Assembly: GCF_947489565.1 (NCBI RefSeq)
Contig: NZ_CANLEA010000017.1
Coordinates: 62,001-126,000 of the forward strand
DNA length: 64,000 bases
Direction: 5' to 3'
Source: an uncultured Kordia sp.
Lineage (GTDB): Bacteria; Bacteroidota; Bacteroidia; Flavobacteriales; Flavobacteriaceae
Each line of letters opens with the position of its first letter. The stretch's first letter is position 1. Shown piece by piece: positions 1 to 9,228 of the stretch. Both the position numbers and the translations under genes were made by a program. The notes below the pieces were generated by a model that made no database searches, was not told where the DNA came from, and saw only the letters and a list, made by a program, of their open reading frames with translations.

Positions 1-1
1 A

Positions 2-3000
2 CACGTTACAGGAACTATAGTTGCTTCTGGAGTACAAGCAAATGCAAAAGGAATGGCTCCGCATGCAAATGCTAGAACAGCCGATTGGAATAATGATAAA
101 GCAGAAGCTACAAATGAAGCTTCTAGTGGAATGATAGTTTCAAATCACTCGTATGGATTTGGCTTTAGAAACCCAAATACAGGACAAGTACAATTACCAC
201 AACACTATTTTGGTGGATATATTGATGAATCTCGCGATTGGGATGAAATCTTGTTTAATGCACCAAATTATTTAATGGTTGTAGCAGCTGGAAATGATGG
301 AAATGATAACACAGCAAATAACAATCCTACTGGTGGATCAGGATTTGATAAACTAACAGGACATTCAACATCTAAAAACAATTTAGTAGTTGCCAATGCA
401 CAAGATGCTAATATTGATGCCAATGGAAATTTAATTTCGGTATCTATCAACAGTTCTAGTAGTGAAGGTCCAACAGATGATTTCCGTATCAAACCAGATA
501 TTACTGGAAATGGAACAGGTGTATATTCTACGTATGATAATAGTGATACTGCGTATAACTCTATTTCAGGAACATCGATGGCATCACCAAATGTAGCGGG
601 TTCTGTATTGTTATTACAACAACATTACAATAACACAAATAGTTCTTTTGCAAGAGCAGCTACTATCAAAGGAGTTGTTTTACATACTGCGGATGACGCA
701 GGAGCTTCAGGACCTGACGCTGTTTTTGGATGGGGATTAATGAATTCAAAACGTGCAGCAGAAGCAATTTCAAATAATGGAAGCGAATCTAAAATAGAAG
801 AGTTAACCTTAACTTCTGGACAAACGTATACAATTACAGTTGATTCGGATGGGACAAATCCATTATTAGCATCGATTTCTTGGACAGATCGTGCAGGAAC
901 GTCTAATACTACGGTAAACTCTACGACTCCTGTATTAGTAAATGACTTAGATATTAGAGTAACTAAAGGTGGAACAACATATTTACCTTATGAGCTAACA
1001 GGTGCAACGACAAGTGCACAACAAGATAACAATGTAGATCCGTTTGAAAGAGTAGATGTATCTGGAGCTTCTGGAACCTATATAATTACGGTAACAAACA
1101 AAGGATCTTTAGTAGGTGGAAGTCAAGACTTCTCACTAATTGTAACTGGATTAACAGGAACGCCAGTAGTGTGTAATGCAACTACACCAACAGGAGTAGC
1201 TACTTCAGGAATTACAACTTCAGGAGCAGATGTAAATTGGACGGAAGTTGCAGGAGCAACTTATGATGTACGCTACAGAGCAACAGGAACTTCTTCTTGG
1301 ACAACAAATGCAGTTACTTCAAATTCTACAACATTAAGCGGATTAACAGCTTCTACATCATATGAAGTACAAGTACGTAGCAAGTGTTCTAGTGGAAATT
1401 CTTCGTACAGTTCGTCTGTAACGTTTACCACAGCAGATGTGCCACCGCTTTGTACAACAACCGTAAATTCATTCCCGTATAGTGAAGGATTTGAATCTAA
1501 TGATGGTTGGACGCAAGTTGGCGGAGATGATGGAGATTGGGTACGAACAAGCGGAAGTACACCATCTTCAAACACAGGACCAACAAGTGCAGCACAAGGA
1601 TCAAACTATTTATTCCTTGAAGCTTCTACAAACGGAAGTACAGGACAAATTGGAGCAAATGCTACTGCAATTTTAGAAAGTGATTGTTTCAACCTTGCAG
1701 GAAAATCTTCAGCTTCATTTGACTTTAAAAATCACATGTATGGAACTGCTGTAGGATCATTAACAGTACAAGGATCTACAGATGGATCTACTTGGACTAA
1801 CTTATGGACTGATTCAGGAAATAAAGGAAACCAATGGAATACAATTTCAGTAAACTTAAGTGCTTATTTAGGTCAGAGTGTAAAACTAAGAATTGTAGGA
1901 GTTACTGGAGATGGATGGTCTAGTGATATTGCTGTAGATGATTTATCAGTAACTGCAGTAGACGCTTCAGCAGATACAGAAGCACCCGTAATTACATTAA
2001 CTGGAGCAGCTACGATTACCTTAACTGTAGGAGACTCTTTTACAGATCCAGGAGCAACAGCAACAGATAATGTAGATGGAAACTTAACTTCAAGTATTGT
2101 AGTAACAGGTTCTGTAAATACTTCGGTTGAAGGAACATATACATTAAATTACAACGTAAGTGATGCGGCAGGAAATGCAGCAACACAAGTTTCAAGAACT
2201 GTAAATGTAAATGCAGCGAGTACTGGAAGTTGTGCAGGTCAAGTATCATCGTTCCCATATAGTGAAGGATTTGAAAATACGTTTGGTGCATGGACGCAGT
2301 CTACAGCAGATGATATTGATTGGAGTATAACTTCAGGAACAACACCATCAAACAATACAGGTCCATCAAGTGCTACGCAAGGAACATACTATACTTTTGT
2401 AGAAGCATCTGGAAATGGAACAGGATATCCTACGAAGCAAGCAATTTTAAATTCTCCTTGTTTTGATTTAAGTGGAGAAACACAAGCTACTTTTGCATTT
2501 GGTTACCACATGTTTGGAGCTACAGATATGGGAAGTATTGCTTTAGAAGCAAGTAATGATGATGGAGCTACTTGGACATCTTTATGGAGTGAGACAGGGA
2601 ATAAAGGAAATTCTTGGCAAACTGCAAGTGTAGATTTAGCTGCGTATGTAGGTGGAACAGTTCAATTACGATTCAACAGAGTTACAGGATCTACATGGCA
2701 AGCAGATATTGCTATTGACGATGTAAGTCTTTCTACTGGTGGCGGAAGCGGACCTTCTTGTTCGAATGTTTCATTATCAATCACATTTGATAATTACCCA
2801 GAAGAAACTAGCTGGCAAATCACAAATAGTGGTGGAACAGTAGTAGCTTCAGGAGGAACGTATGCTTCTCAAGCAGATGGATCAACTTTAAATATTGATG
2901 TTGGATGTTTAGACGACGGATGTTATGACTTTACGATCAATGATACCTATGGTGACGGAATTTGCTGTAGCTTCGGAAATGGTTCGTTTACACTTACAAA

Positions 3001-3364
3001 TAGTGATAGTGGAGCAACCTTAGCTTCTGGAGGATCGTTTGCATCATCAGATACTACAAACTTCTGTTTGACAGCTCCTGGAACAACAGCTACAAGTAAT
3101 TATGTAACCACTACAAGTGATGATAGATTCGGATCTTCTTTTGAAGTTCGTATATATCCAAACCCTGTAAAAGGAGGAACATTAAATGTAATCACCACAC
3201 AAGATGACGCAAGTTATACTATTACAAATATGGTAGGACAGCAAGTTGCAAAAGGAAATGTAAATTCTGGAACTATCAATGTTCAAAAATTACAAGCTGG
3301 TGTGTATATGATTCAAATCAATGCAGGATCGCAGACCGTAACTAAGAAATTTATTAAGCAATAA
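2..3364 (+). CDS. T9SS-secreted subtilisin-family (S8) serine protease, 5' end outside window
   Basis: The reading frame is open from the first base, so the gene begins upstream. The visible protein starts with HVTGT, the second half of the HGTHV(A/T)GT histidine motif, so the catalytic His lies just outside. The oxyanion Asn is in VVAAGNDG (Asn at 293-295) and the catalytic Ser in GTSMASP (Ser at 575-577). After the protease come a P-domain-like beta sandwich (about 790-1150), a fibronectin III domain (1165-1435), a MAM-like domain (1455-1960), an Ig-like DUF5011-type domain (1975-2215), a second MAM-like domain (2230-2735), a Cys-containing beta domain (2760-3080) and a T9SS sorting domain (from IYPNPVKGG to the end). 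It is probably an exported, surface-bound or released protease. Family assignment is sure; substrate is unknown. Confidence 0.95.
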   Translation, partial: HVTGTIVASGVQANAKGMAPHANARTADWNNDKAEATNEASSGMIVSNHSYGFGFRNPNTGQVQLPQHYFGGYIDESRDWDEILFNAPNYLMVVAAGNDGNDNTANNNPTGGSGFDKLTGHSTSKNNLVVANAQDANIDANGNLISVSINSSSSEGPTDDFRIKPDITGNGTGVYSTYDNSDTAYNSISGTSMASPNVAGSVLLLQQHYNNTNSSFARAATIKGVVLHTADDAGASGPDAVFGWGLMNSKRAAEAISNNGSESKIEELTLTSGQTYTITVDSDGTNPLLASISWTDRAGTSNTTVNSTTPVLVNDLDIRVTKGGTTYLPYELTGATTSAQQDNNVDPFERVDVSGASGTYIITVTNKGSLVGGSQDFSLIVTGLTGTPVVCNATTPTGVATSGITTSGADVNWTEVAGATYDVRYRATGTSSWTTNAVTSNSTTLSGLTASTSYEVQVRSKCSSGNSSYSSSVTFTTADVPPLCTTTVNSFPYSEGFESNDGWTQVGGDDGDWVRTSGSTPSSNTGPTSAAQGSNYLFLEASTNGSTGQIGANATAILESDCFNLAGKSSASFDFKNHMYGTAVGSLTVQGSTDGSTWTNLWTDSGNKGNQWNTISVNLSAYLGQSVKLRIVGVTGDGWSSDIAVDDLSVTAVDASADTEAPVITLTGAATITLTVGDSFTDPGATATDNVDGNLTSSIVVTGSVNTSVEGTYTLNYNVSDAAGNAATQVSRTVNVNAASTGSCAGQVSSFPYSEGFENTFGAWTQSTADDIDWSITSGTTPSNNTGPSSATQGTYYTFVEASGNGTGYPTKQAILNSPCFDLSGETQATFAFGYHMFGATDMGSIALEASNDDGATWTSLWSETGNKGNSWQTASVDLAAYVGGTVQLRFNRVTGSTWQADIAIDDVSLSTGGGSGPSCSNVSLSITFDNYPEETSWQITNSGGTVVASGGTYASQADGSTLNIDVGCLDDGCYDFTINDTYGDGICCSFGNGSFTLTNSDSGATLASGGSFASSDTTNFCLTAPGTTATSNYVTTTSDDRFGSSFEVRIYPNPVKGGTLNVITTQDDASYTITNMVGQQVAKGNVNSGTINVQKLQAGVYMIQINAGSQTVTKKFIKQ

Positions 3365-3391
3365 TAACTAGTAAATAAATTTAGAGTGCTT

Positions 3392-3424
3392 AAAAGCCCA
3401 AACGTAACTGTTTGGGCTTTTTTA
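3392..3424 (+). terminator. Rho-independent terminator of the S8 protease gene
   Basis: A perfect 12-bp stem (AAAAGCCCAAAC, 3392-3403, pairing with 3410-3421) encloses the 6-base loop GTAACT and runs into Ts. It lies 28 bases after the protease stop codon. Confidence 0.93.
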
Positions 3425-3547
3425 TTTCTTGTCTTTCCCCGAATCCATCAAACTTAAAAAAGTACAATTCTTAGTCCTTTTTTTGTAGCATACAAAGCTG
3501 CTTCTTCTCTGATCTTTGTAATCTAATAATCGCTCAAATTAAATAAC

Positions 3548-3901
3548 ATGAAATTTATAACAAAAAGAATTCACGCGTTCTTAGATTACCCAGTAGCAAT
3601 CGCTTTAATAGTTTTACCATTTTTATTAAACTTAGGAAGCTCCAATAACATTGCATTCTATTTATCAGTAACAACAGGTGTTGCAGCATTTATTTTAACA
3701 TTGTTGACAAATCATCACTTAGGTGTATTTCGTATCGTTTCTTACAAAATGCATCTGGTTGTAGATTTTGCAGTTGCCATCGTATTCATTACAGCGCCTT
3801 TTATTTTTTCTTTTGAAGGAATAGACGCGTATTACTATTGGATTAATGGAGCTGCGGTACTTACTGTAGTTAGTTTACACAAGCCAGAATTGGCAGTATA
3901 A
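3548..3901 (+). CDS. Small four-helix membrane protein, SPW-repeat-like
   Basis: A 117-residue protein with about four hydrophobic segments (near residues 12-30, 38-56, 67-86 and 93-110). The two halves look alike: each starts with a basic stretch and a helix pair (RIHAFLDYPVAIAL, then YKMHLVVDFAVAIVF). That internal repeat and the size fit SPW-repeat inner-membrane proteins, whose role is unknown; the assignment is by resemblance only. The gene stands alone. A near-consensus -7 box (GATCTTTG, 3511-3518) lies upstream, and it converges on the lipoprotein gene with a 4-base gap. Confidence 0.8.
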   Translation: MKFITKRIHAFLDYPVAIALIVLPFLLNLGSSNNIAFYLSVTTGVAAFILTLLTNHHLGVFRIVSYKMHLVVDFAVAIVFITAPFIFSFEGIDAYYYWINGAAVLTVVSLHKPELAV

Positions 3902-3905
3902 AAAC

Positions 3906-4670
3906 TTACTTTTGCGCATTTATAAATGTTGGGTCAAAGGTTTGTAGTGTAAGATTTAATAGTGCATAAAACTCATCAGCGGTACCATCAATAGATCTTC
4001 TGACCCAAAAGCCAGGACATGTAAATGCTTCATATACATCATAACCATCTTTTTCCAAAGAATTTGCAAAATCGCGAAATGTTTCTTGCAAATAGAATGA
4101 TGGTCCTTTAATGCGCCCATCCATATATTCGTGTTTTTTAGGATCTGAAATAGCAGCCAAATAACCAGCCATAATTTCTTCATTATTTGCGGCTACTTTG
4201 TATGAAAGGTAATAAGTGCGCAGGTATTGTTTTAGCTCTTTATCGTAATGTGCTTGCATACTTTTAACAAAGCTTTCATTTTCGAATACAAATCGAAGGT
4301 TGCCTTCAAGTTTTTTGATAAATAGAGGATTGTAATAACCAAACGTGGTTTTACTTTTATAGTTTGGAGTATCCGTATGTGGACTTTTTAGAAATACACG
4401 TTCGCCAACAATGGTTTCTAATGCAGAAATACTAAAAAATTGGTCATATAAAGCATATCTTCCACGAACACCGCTTTCAGGAATATATGTTTCTGGTACT
4501 TCTTTGTAAAAATCTACAGACGTTACCGTATTTTCCCAGTTGTCAACAGTTGCATTAGAGTTTTTGCGTAGTTCTTCAATAGTTGTTTCGTTTTTATATA
4601 TTGATTTTTGCAAAGAACAGGCTGCAATACATAAAAATAGTATACAAATAAAGGACGTTTTCGAATTCAT
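3906..4670 (-). CDS. Lipoprotein of unknown function
   Basis: A 254-residue protein with a lipoprotein signal peptide: hydrophobic stretch, then lipobox IAAC with the lipidated Cys at residue 18. The mature part is mixed alpha/beta with many aromatic and charged residues and no motif I recognise. Residues after +1 (SLQKS) give no clear sorting clue. The gene is monocistronic, convergent with the SPW-like gene. The export call is good; the function is unknown. Confidence 0.8.
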   Translation of the reverse strand: MNSKTSFICILFLCIAACSLQKSIYKNETTIEELRKNSNATVDNWENTVTSVDFYKEVPETYIPESGVRGRYALYDQFFSISALETIVGERVFLKSPHTDTPNYKSKTTFGYYNPLFIKKLEGNLRFVFENESFVKSMQAHYDKELKQYLRTYYLSYKVAANNEEIMAGYLAAISDPKKHEYMDGRIKGPSFYLQETFRDFANSLEKDGYDVYEAFTCPGFWVRRSIDGTADEFYALLNLTLQTFDPTFINAQK

Positions 4671-4764
4671 AGAAATAGTTTTGAATAGAACGAATATAGT
4701 TAAATCATTGATTTTTAATAGATAATTCAGGTTTTCTCGTAAAGTTGTTTTAAAACTCTAATCA

Positions 4765-5478
4765 TCAAACATGCAGCATTTCATCAGCTTCTAATAAGGG
4801 TTCATTTCGCAATCTGAGAAGAATCTGCGCAACAGCGATAACATCTTTTTCACAATAAGTAATAATACGATCAATATCGCCTTCTTCATAAAAAACATTG
4901 CGTACTTGACTGCCATCAATATCATCTTTTGGAGAAGGAATACCCAATATTTTGGTCATTAAACGCAACGAAGTATAATGTTTATAATCGCCAAATTTCC
5001 ACAACTCCATGGTATCTAAATGTGCAATTTCCCAAGGCTTTTTACCAAATAAATTCAATTTAAAAGGCAAGGTAATTCTATTAATAATCATACGACGCGC
5101 TATATATGGAAAGTCAAATTCTTTTCCATTGTGTGCACAGAGCAAGTGATGCGGTCTGTTAAAATGGGTTTCCAATAGAGCTTTAAACTCACGTAACAAT
5201 TGTTCTTCTTCTCCGTGAAATGAAGTTGTTCTAAATTGTCGAACATCACCTTTATTGGCAAAATAACCCACCGAAATACAGATGATTTTACCAAATTCTG
5301 CCCAAATTCCGGCACGATCGTAAAATTCATCCGCTGTAAATTCATCTTTGCGTTGATAGGTAGTTTTTTGTTCCCAAAGCGTTTTTTCTTCCGCATCCAA
5401 ATCGTCATAATTCGGATACTCAGGAACTGTTTCTATGTCTAGAAACAATACGTTTTCTAAATTAATTTTCTGTAACAT
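4765..5478 (-). CDS. PolB-like 3'-5' exonuclease (DEDDy, DNA_pol_B_exo2 type)
   Basis: A 237-residue RNase H-fold nuclease without a polymerase domain. Exo motif I is FLDIETVPEY (Asp14, Glu16), motif II lies in AHNGKEFDFPYIARR, and motif III in TYCEKDVIAVAQI (Tyr and Asp of the DEDDy set). All metal ligands appear present. Stand-alone proteins of this type are common in Bacteroidota and thought to act in DNA repair or end trimming; the substrate has not been shown here. It sits 37 bases downstream of the DUF4442 gene on the same strand and may be co-transcribed. Confidence 0.9.
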   Translation of the reverse strand: MLQKINLENVLFLDIETVPEYPNYDDLDAEEKTLWEQKTTYQRKDEFTADEFYDRAGIWAEFGKIICISVGYFANKGDVRQFRTTSFHGEEEQLLREFKALLETHFNRPHHLLCAHNGKEFDFPYIARRMIINRITLPFKLNLFGKKPWEIAHLDTMELWKFGDYKHYTSLRLMTKILGIPSPKDDIDGSQVRNVFYEEGDIDRIITYCEKDVIAVAQILLRLRNEPLLEADEMLHV

Positions 5479-5515
5479 AGGTCTTTATTTAGCACGTTCA
5501 TGAGGAAAAATTGTA

Positions 5516-6043
5516 CTAGGAAGACTTTGCCTGTTTTCGTTTTTTAAGCTTTTCTTTATAAAAAGACTTTTCAGCAATGTAAAGCGTTTTAATGACTTCT
5601 GCAAAAACCTGCTCTTTGATATTGGTAAGATAAGTTGTTTTTTCAATAGTCATTTCGTGTGTTTCCGCCACTTGCTTTTTAATAGCTTCAATTTCTTCAT
5701 CAGTAAAACTAAATTTACAATACAGATGCTCTTTCGCAGGACGTTTATAATTGATAGTTGCCGATTTGTCCCATACTACATAGTCTTCTCCTAAAATTTG
5801 CACCAATTGAATCATATAAATAGGATCGGTTGCCGAAAACATGCTTCCACCAAAAATAGCGCCTACATAATTTTTGTTTTTATAACTTAAGGGAACTTTG
5901 ATTTTTACATCTTTCAAATCGTCACTAATTTCAATAACACGTGCCGTGGTACGACGATACATAGGCGACAAATTGAACCCGTATTTGAAAATTGCCGCAG
6001 TAGACATGAATTTTTTTAAGAAATTGGTCGCTGTTTTGTACAT
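5516..6043 (-). CDS. DUF4442 hotdog-fold protein (thioesterase-like)
   Basis: A 175-residue protein with the DUF4442 pattern: an N-terminal helix, then NYVGAIFGGSMFSATDPIYM, which matches the hotdog central-helix region, then KSATINYKRPAKEHLYCKF. The lysine-rich C-terminus (KEKLKKRKQAKSS) is an extension. The family resembles acyl-CoA thioesterases; an acyl-CoA substrate is inference. It is followed by the exonuclease gene. Confidence 0.85.
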   Translation of the reverse strand: MYKTATNFLKKFMSTAAIFKYGFNLSPMYRRTTARVIEISDDLKDVKIKVPLSYKNKNYVGAIFGGSMFSATDPIYMIQLVQILGEDYVVWDKSATINYKRPAKEHLYCKFSFTDEEIEAIKKQVAETHEMTIEKTTYLTNIKEQVFAEVIKTLYIAEKSFYKEKLKKRKQAKSS

Positions 6044-6073
6044 TACAGTGTAATTTTATACAAAAATAAAGAT

Positions 6074-6100
6074 AAAAAAACTGCTTCAACTAGAAGCAGT
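6074..6100 (-). terminator. Terminator after the 72-aa GG peptide gene
   Basis: ACTGCTTC (6080-6087) pairs with GAAGCAGT (6093-6100) around a 5-base loop. On the minus strand the stem is followed by seven Ts (complement of 6074-6080), placing it 31 bases after the peptide stop codon. Confidence 0.88.
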
Positions 6101-6130
6101 CTTTTTAAGTCAAATCAAGTGTGTTTGAGC

Positions 6131-6349
6131 CTAATTTTGATTTTCATTAGGACAAGGGTAAAAACTTGGATTTCCAGGACACATAATCAATGATTTTGGA
6201 ATTCCTAAAGTATCCGTGTCGCTCGTTGTATCACAATCATTAGAGCATACAAAAGCACTTCCACCTTTTACTTTACTTGAATTGTTTTTACCAATCTCAG
6301 AAATAGATGTCTTAATAAGAAATAATTTTTTTAGATTCTTTTTTTTCAT
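6131..6349 (-). CDS. GG-leader peptide, lanthipeptide-like precursor
   Basis: A 72-residue peptide. The Lys-rich leader (KKLFLIKTSISEIG) ends in VKGG at residues 27-30, followed by an acidic Cys/Thr/Ser-rich tail with Cys at 35, 39, 57 and 66 (FVCSNDCDTTSDTDT, then CPGNPSFYPCP). The leader resembles those of Bacteroidota class I lanthipeptide precursors (K.L.L.K..IS.L). Gly-Gly suggests cleavage by a C39-type transporter protease. No modification enzyme is nearby, so this is an orphan precursor by inference. It has its own -7 box and terminator. A sister precursor lies 134 bases upstream. Confidence 0.8.
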   Translation of the reverse strand: MKKKNLKKLFLIKTSISEIGKNNSSKVKGGSAFVCSNDCDTTSDTDTLGIPKSLIMCPGNPSFYPCPNENQN

Positions 6350-6410
6350 GATTTAAAAATTTAATAATTAGTAATTAATATAAGCGCCTCATTTTGAGTG
6401 AAGCTTGATT

Positions 6411-6418
6411 CAAACTTA
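6411..6418 (-). promoter_or_regulatory. -7 promoter box TAAGTTTG for the 72-aa peptide
   Basis: Read on the minus strand this is TAAGTTTG, an exact match to the Bacteroidota TAnnTTTG box, about 62 bases upstream of the peptide start. No convincing -33 element was found. Confidence 0.5.
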
Positions 6419-6483
6419 CTCGTATTGAAACTAAAAAATAGCATGAAAAAAGAACTGTCTCTATCATTTTATAAAATGAAAAC

Positions 6484-6642
6484 TTATAGGTCTTGAGGAC
6501 AAGTATACTGATCCAAGCTTTGATGACCTTGGAGAAGCGTGTTGAATTCTGATCCTCCTTTTACGGCATCAAATTGTATAATTACATGTTTGTTTAATGA
6601 TAGCTTTTTTAATGTGAGCTTAGTGTTTTTCGTGTGTTTCAT
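6484..6642 (-). CDS. Short GG-leader peptide, 52 aa
   Basis: Translated by hand from ATG at 6642-6640 to TAA at 6486-6484. The leader reads TKLTLKKLSLNKHV and ends in VKGGS (GG at 29-30), matching the neighbouring 72-aa peptide, whose GG is at the same position. The tail has only 22 residues with a single Cys (48, in YTCPQDL), so no thioether ring pattern is obvious. It may be a worn-down paralogue or a precursor whose Ser/Thr/Cys are used otherwise. It lies between the TPR/AraC regulator (downstream side of that gene) and the 72-aa peptide. Confidence 0.7.
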   Translation of the reverse strand: MKHTKNTKLTLKKLSLNKHVIIQFDAVKGGSEFNTLLQGHQSLDQYTCPQDL

Positions 6643-6754
6643 GATCTTTCATTTTAATGTTAATAATAATTATAAATTAAAGGTGATCATTGATTTTTTC
6701 CAAATAGGATATGCATCATTTTATAAAATGATGTATGCTTTTAGGGAAGTGTTT

Positions 6755-8518
6755 TTAAATGCTTTTATTTAAACTTTGAATGTACTCGGAAGGATTAAGC
6801 CCTGAATATTTTTTAAATGCTCTAGAGAAAGTTAAGGTACTATTATATCCAAATTCTGTGGCGAGCGCGTTAATTGCATATTTTCTGTAGGTTGTATTTT
6901 CTTTTAAGGTCAATAAGGCATGATTAATTTTTAATACATTCATGTACTCTTTAAAGTTTTTAGCCTTATAGTGATTTATAATAGCAGATAAATACGATGT
7001 ATTTGTTCCTATTTTTTGTGCGGTTGTGCTTAAATCATACGATTTGTCTAAGAAGAAATGATTTTCTTCTAAACGAGTCAATTTATCTAAAATAATTTGG
7101 ACTGTTTTTTCATCAATTTGCAATGATGAATGTGTTTTAGGAACTGTTTTTTGTTCTTTATGAGCTTCTAAATTCTTTATTTTTAGCATTAATTCTTCGA
7201 AGACTCTTTTGTTTTTAATAATTTTTCTTCTGTGAAACAAATAACCTCCCAATAATAGCAATATCAACAGTAAAGCAATGCCCAATAAAAGGGAAGACTT
7301 TTTTTCAAGAATCTTATTGCTCTTTCTTAAAAAACTAGACTTATATTCATTCTCTATAGTATTCAGTACATGAATTTTTTGCGGATCTAAGACTTGTTCA
7401 TATCGTTGACGATATTTCTCATAATAAAAATTAGCATGCTTATAATCTTCTATTTTTTCATAACAATTACTCAACAATAAGTAGGCATCTAATAGATTTC
7501 TTGTGGAAGAAAATTGATACTTTTTTTCAAAACCTTTAATGGCTTTCTTTCCAAAATAGATGGCAGTATCATATTCTTTCTTCATTAAATAATTTTTCCC
7601 TTTAAAAAGGTCGCACTCTAAAGAAAAACTATGAATATTTAGAGAATCTTGTATCGCTTTTGCGCGACTAAAATATTGTAAAGATTCGTCAAATAATTTT
7701 TGATGAAAAGCAATAATACCTTGATTTGTTAATAAATGCCCTTTAAGTTTATGCTGAATACTTTTTACTTGTGGAGCTAACGTTTGATTTAATACCTGTT
7801 GATTGCGTTGTAATGCGGCTGCATTATAAATATTAGCACTATCAAGGTTTTTTAATCTTCTGTGTGCAGTAGCAATATTCAATAAAGTGGCTATATATTC
7901 TACATCATATTTATTATATGAAGTGTAATTCTCGGGATTAATATTTTTTAAGAACTGTAAATTGTTTTGATGTAATTTCAACGCTTCTTTAAAATCTGAA
8001 ATTTCAGATTTGATCATCGCAATATTTGCTTGAATAGATACTTTTAAGTCATTTAAACGATATTTATGGATAGTGTCTAGCGCTCTTGAATAATAATGAT
8101 ATGAAGAATCTATTTGTTGTGTGTCTAAAAAACTTTGTCCTTTTTGTTTCAAAAGAAATACCAGCTCTTTAGGATATATTGCATGTTGTTTTTTGATGGC
8201 TTTTATAGCTTGATCATAATACTGATTCGCTTTTGAATACTTTTTAAGATGGTAATTAATTCTTCCTAAATATTTATAAGCTTCTGATATTGAATAAGCA
8301 TTTTTCTGTGGCAGCACTCTATTTAAATAAGCCAAAGCATGAGGCTCTATGGTCAACGCATTTTTTTCAATATTAGTCACGATACTTTTTTTCAGATTTG
8401 ATGTTGAAATCGTATCCAATTTAAAATCCGAAACAAGATTTTGAGAATTGCTTATGTGAGAAAAAGATAAAAAGATTCCTAACAGGAGAAAAGGAAGTTT
8501 TTTAAAGAATAATATCAT
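6755..8518 (-). CDS. Membrane-anchored TPR regulator with C-terminal AraC-type HTH
   Basis: A 587-residue protein: signal-like N-terminus (ending near SNSQ), a long helical TPR region (about 40-390), one strong transmembrane helix (about 406-427, GIALLLILLLLGGYLF), a short coiled linker, and an AraC DNA-binding domain (about 490-583; FGYNSTLTFSRAFKKYSGLNP is the second HTH). This layout (periplasmic TPR, helix, cytoplasmic AraC domain) is a common flavobacterial one-component regulator; the signal is unknown. It starts 8 bases after ogt ends, so the two may be co-transcribed. The GG peptide genes just downstream are possible targets, which is speculation. Confidence 0.9.
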   Translation of the reverse strand: MILFFKKLPFLLLGIFLSFSHISNSQNLVSDFKLDTISTSNLKKSIVTNIEKNALTIEPHALAYLNRVLPQKNAYSISEAYKYLGRINYHLKKYSKANQYYDQAIKAIKKQHAIYPKELVFLLKQKGQSFLDTQQIDSSYHYYSRALDTIHKYRLNDLKVSIQANIAMIKSEISDFKEALKLHQNNLQFLKNINPENYTSYNKYDVEYIATLLNIATAHRRLKNLDSANIYNAAALQRNQQVLNQTLAPQVKSIQHKLKGHLLTNQGIIAFHQKLFDESLQYFSRAKAIQDSLNIHSFSLECDLFKGKNYLMKKEYDTAIYFGKKAIKGFEKKYQFSSTRNLLDAYLLLSNCYEKIEDYKHANFYYEKYRQRYEQVLDPQKIHVLNTIENEYKSSFLRKSNKILEKKSSLLLGIALLLILLLLGGYLFHRRKIIKNKRVFEELMLKIKNLEAHKEQKTVPKTHSSLQIDEKTVQIILDKLTRLEENHFFLDKSYDLSTTAQKIGTNTSYLSAIINHYKAKNFKEYMNVLKINHALLTLKENTTYRKYAINALATEFGYNSTLTFSRAFKKYSGLNPSEYIQSLNKSI

Positions 8519-8526
8519 TATAATTT

Positions 8527-9012
8527 TTAAAAAAGAGATTGTTGCTTTACAGGGCTTTCATGTTCTAGCAACCATTTTTTACGCCACAATCCGCCAGCAT
8601 ATCCAGTAAGCGATCCATCACTTCCAATAACTCTATGGCAAGGTGTTACAATCCATAACGGATTTTTTCCATTAGCCGAAGCCACAGCACGAATTGCCTT
8701 GACGTCTCCTAACTTTTTTGAAAGCTCTAAATAAGAATAGGTTTTTCCAAATGGAATCTTGTTCAATTCACTCCAAACTTTTTGTTGAAAATCGGTTCCT
8801 TTTGGAGTTAGATGTAAATCAAATTCGGTGCGTTTTCCTGCAAAATATTCTTCTAATTGATGAATACAATCTTTAAGAATTTGCGGAAAACTCTCAGAAT
8901 TTTCAATATTTATCTTTTCATCCAATACCGAAATTTCGAGAATACCAATTTCGTTTGAAACGACTTTCGCAATGCCTAAAGGAGTTTGAATATGTGCTGT
9001 ATGTGTATTCAT
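8527..9012 (-). CDS. ogt: Methylated-DNA--protein-cysteine methyltransferase
   Basis: A 161-residue single-domain alkyltransferase. The active-site motif is IVTPCHRVIG, with the acceptor Cys that takes the methyl group from O6-methylguanine; the helix-turn-helix region (GKTYSYLELSKKLGDVKAIR) and Asn hinge (SANGKNPL) are intact. It repairs alkylated DNA by suicide transfer. There is no Ada regulatory domain. The second AlkB-like repair gene of the window is 24 kb away. Confidence 0.95.
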   Translation of the reverse strand: MNTHTAHIQTPLGIAKVVSNEIGILEISVLDEKINIENSESFPQILKDCIHQLEEYFAGKRTEFDLHLTPKGTDFQQKVWSELNKIPFGKTYSYLELSKKLGDVKAIRAVASANGKNPLWIVTPCHRVIGSDGSLTGYAGGLWRKKWLLEHESPVKQQSLF

Positions 9013-9228
9013 CGAACTTAAATGTATGATTCATCGATAAAACTACTAAATTTATAGATTAACTGCATTTTTTTTATAGATTTGCTATGCATGAATAATT
9101 AATATATTAACAATAATTTATAAAAAAAATTCGTAAATTTATAATGTATTAATACACAAAAAAGAAAGTTGTTAGTAGTTGGTGATTTGAGTAAAAAATT
9201 TACCAATGATAAATATACCCAGTCGAAT

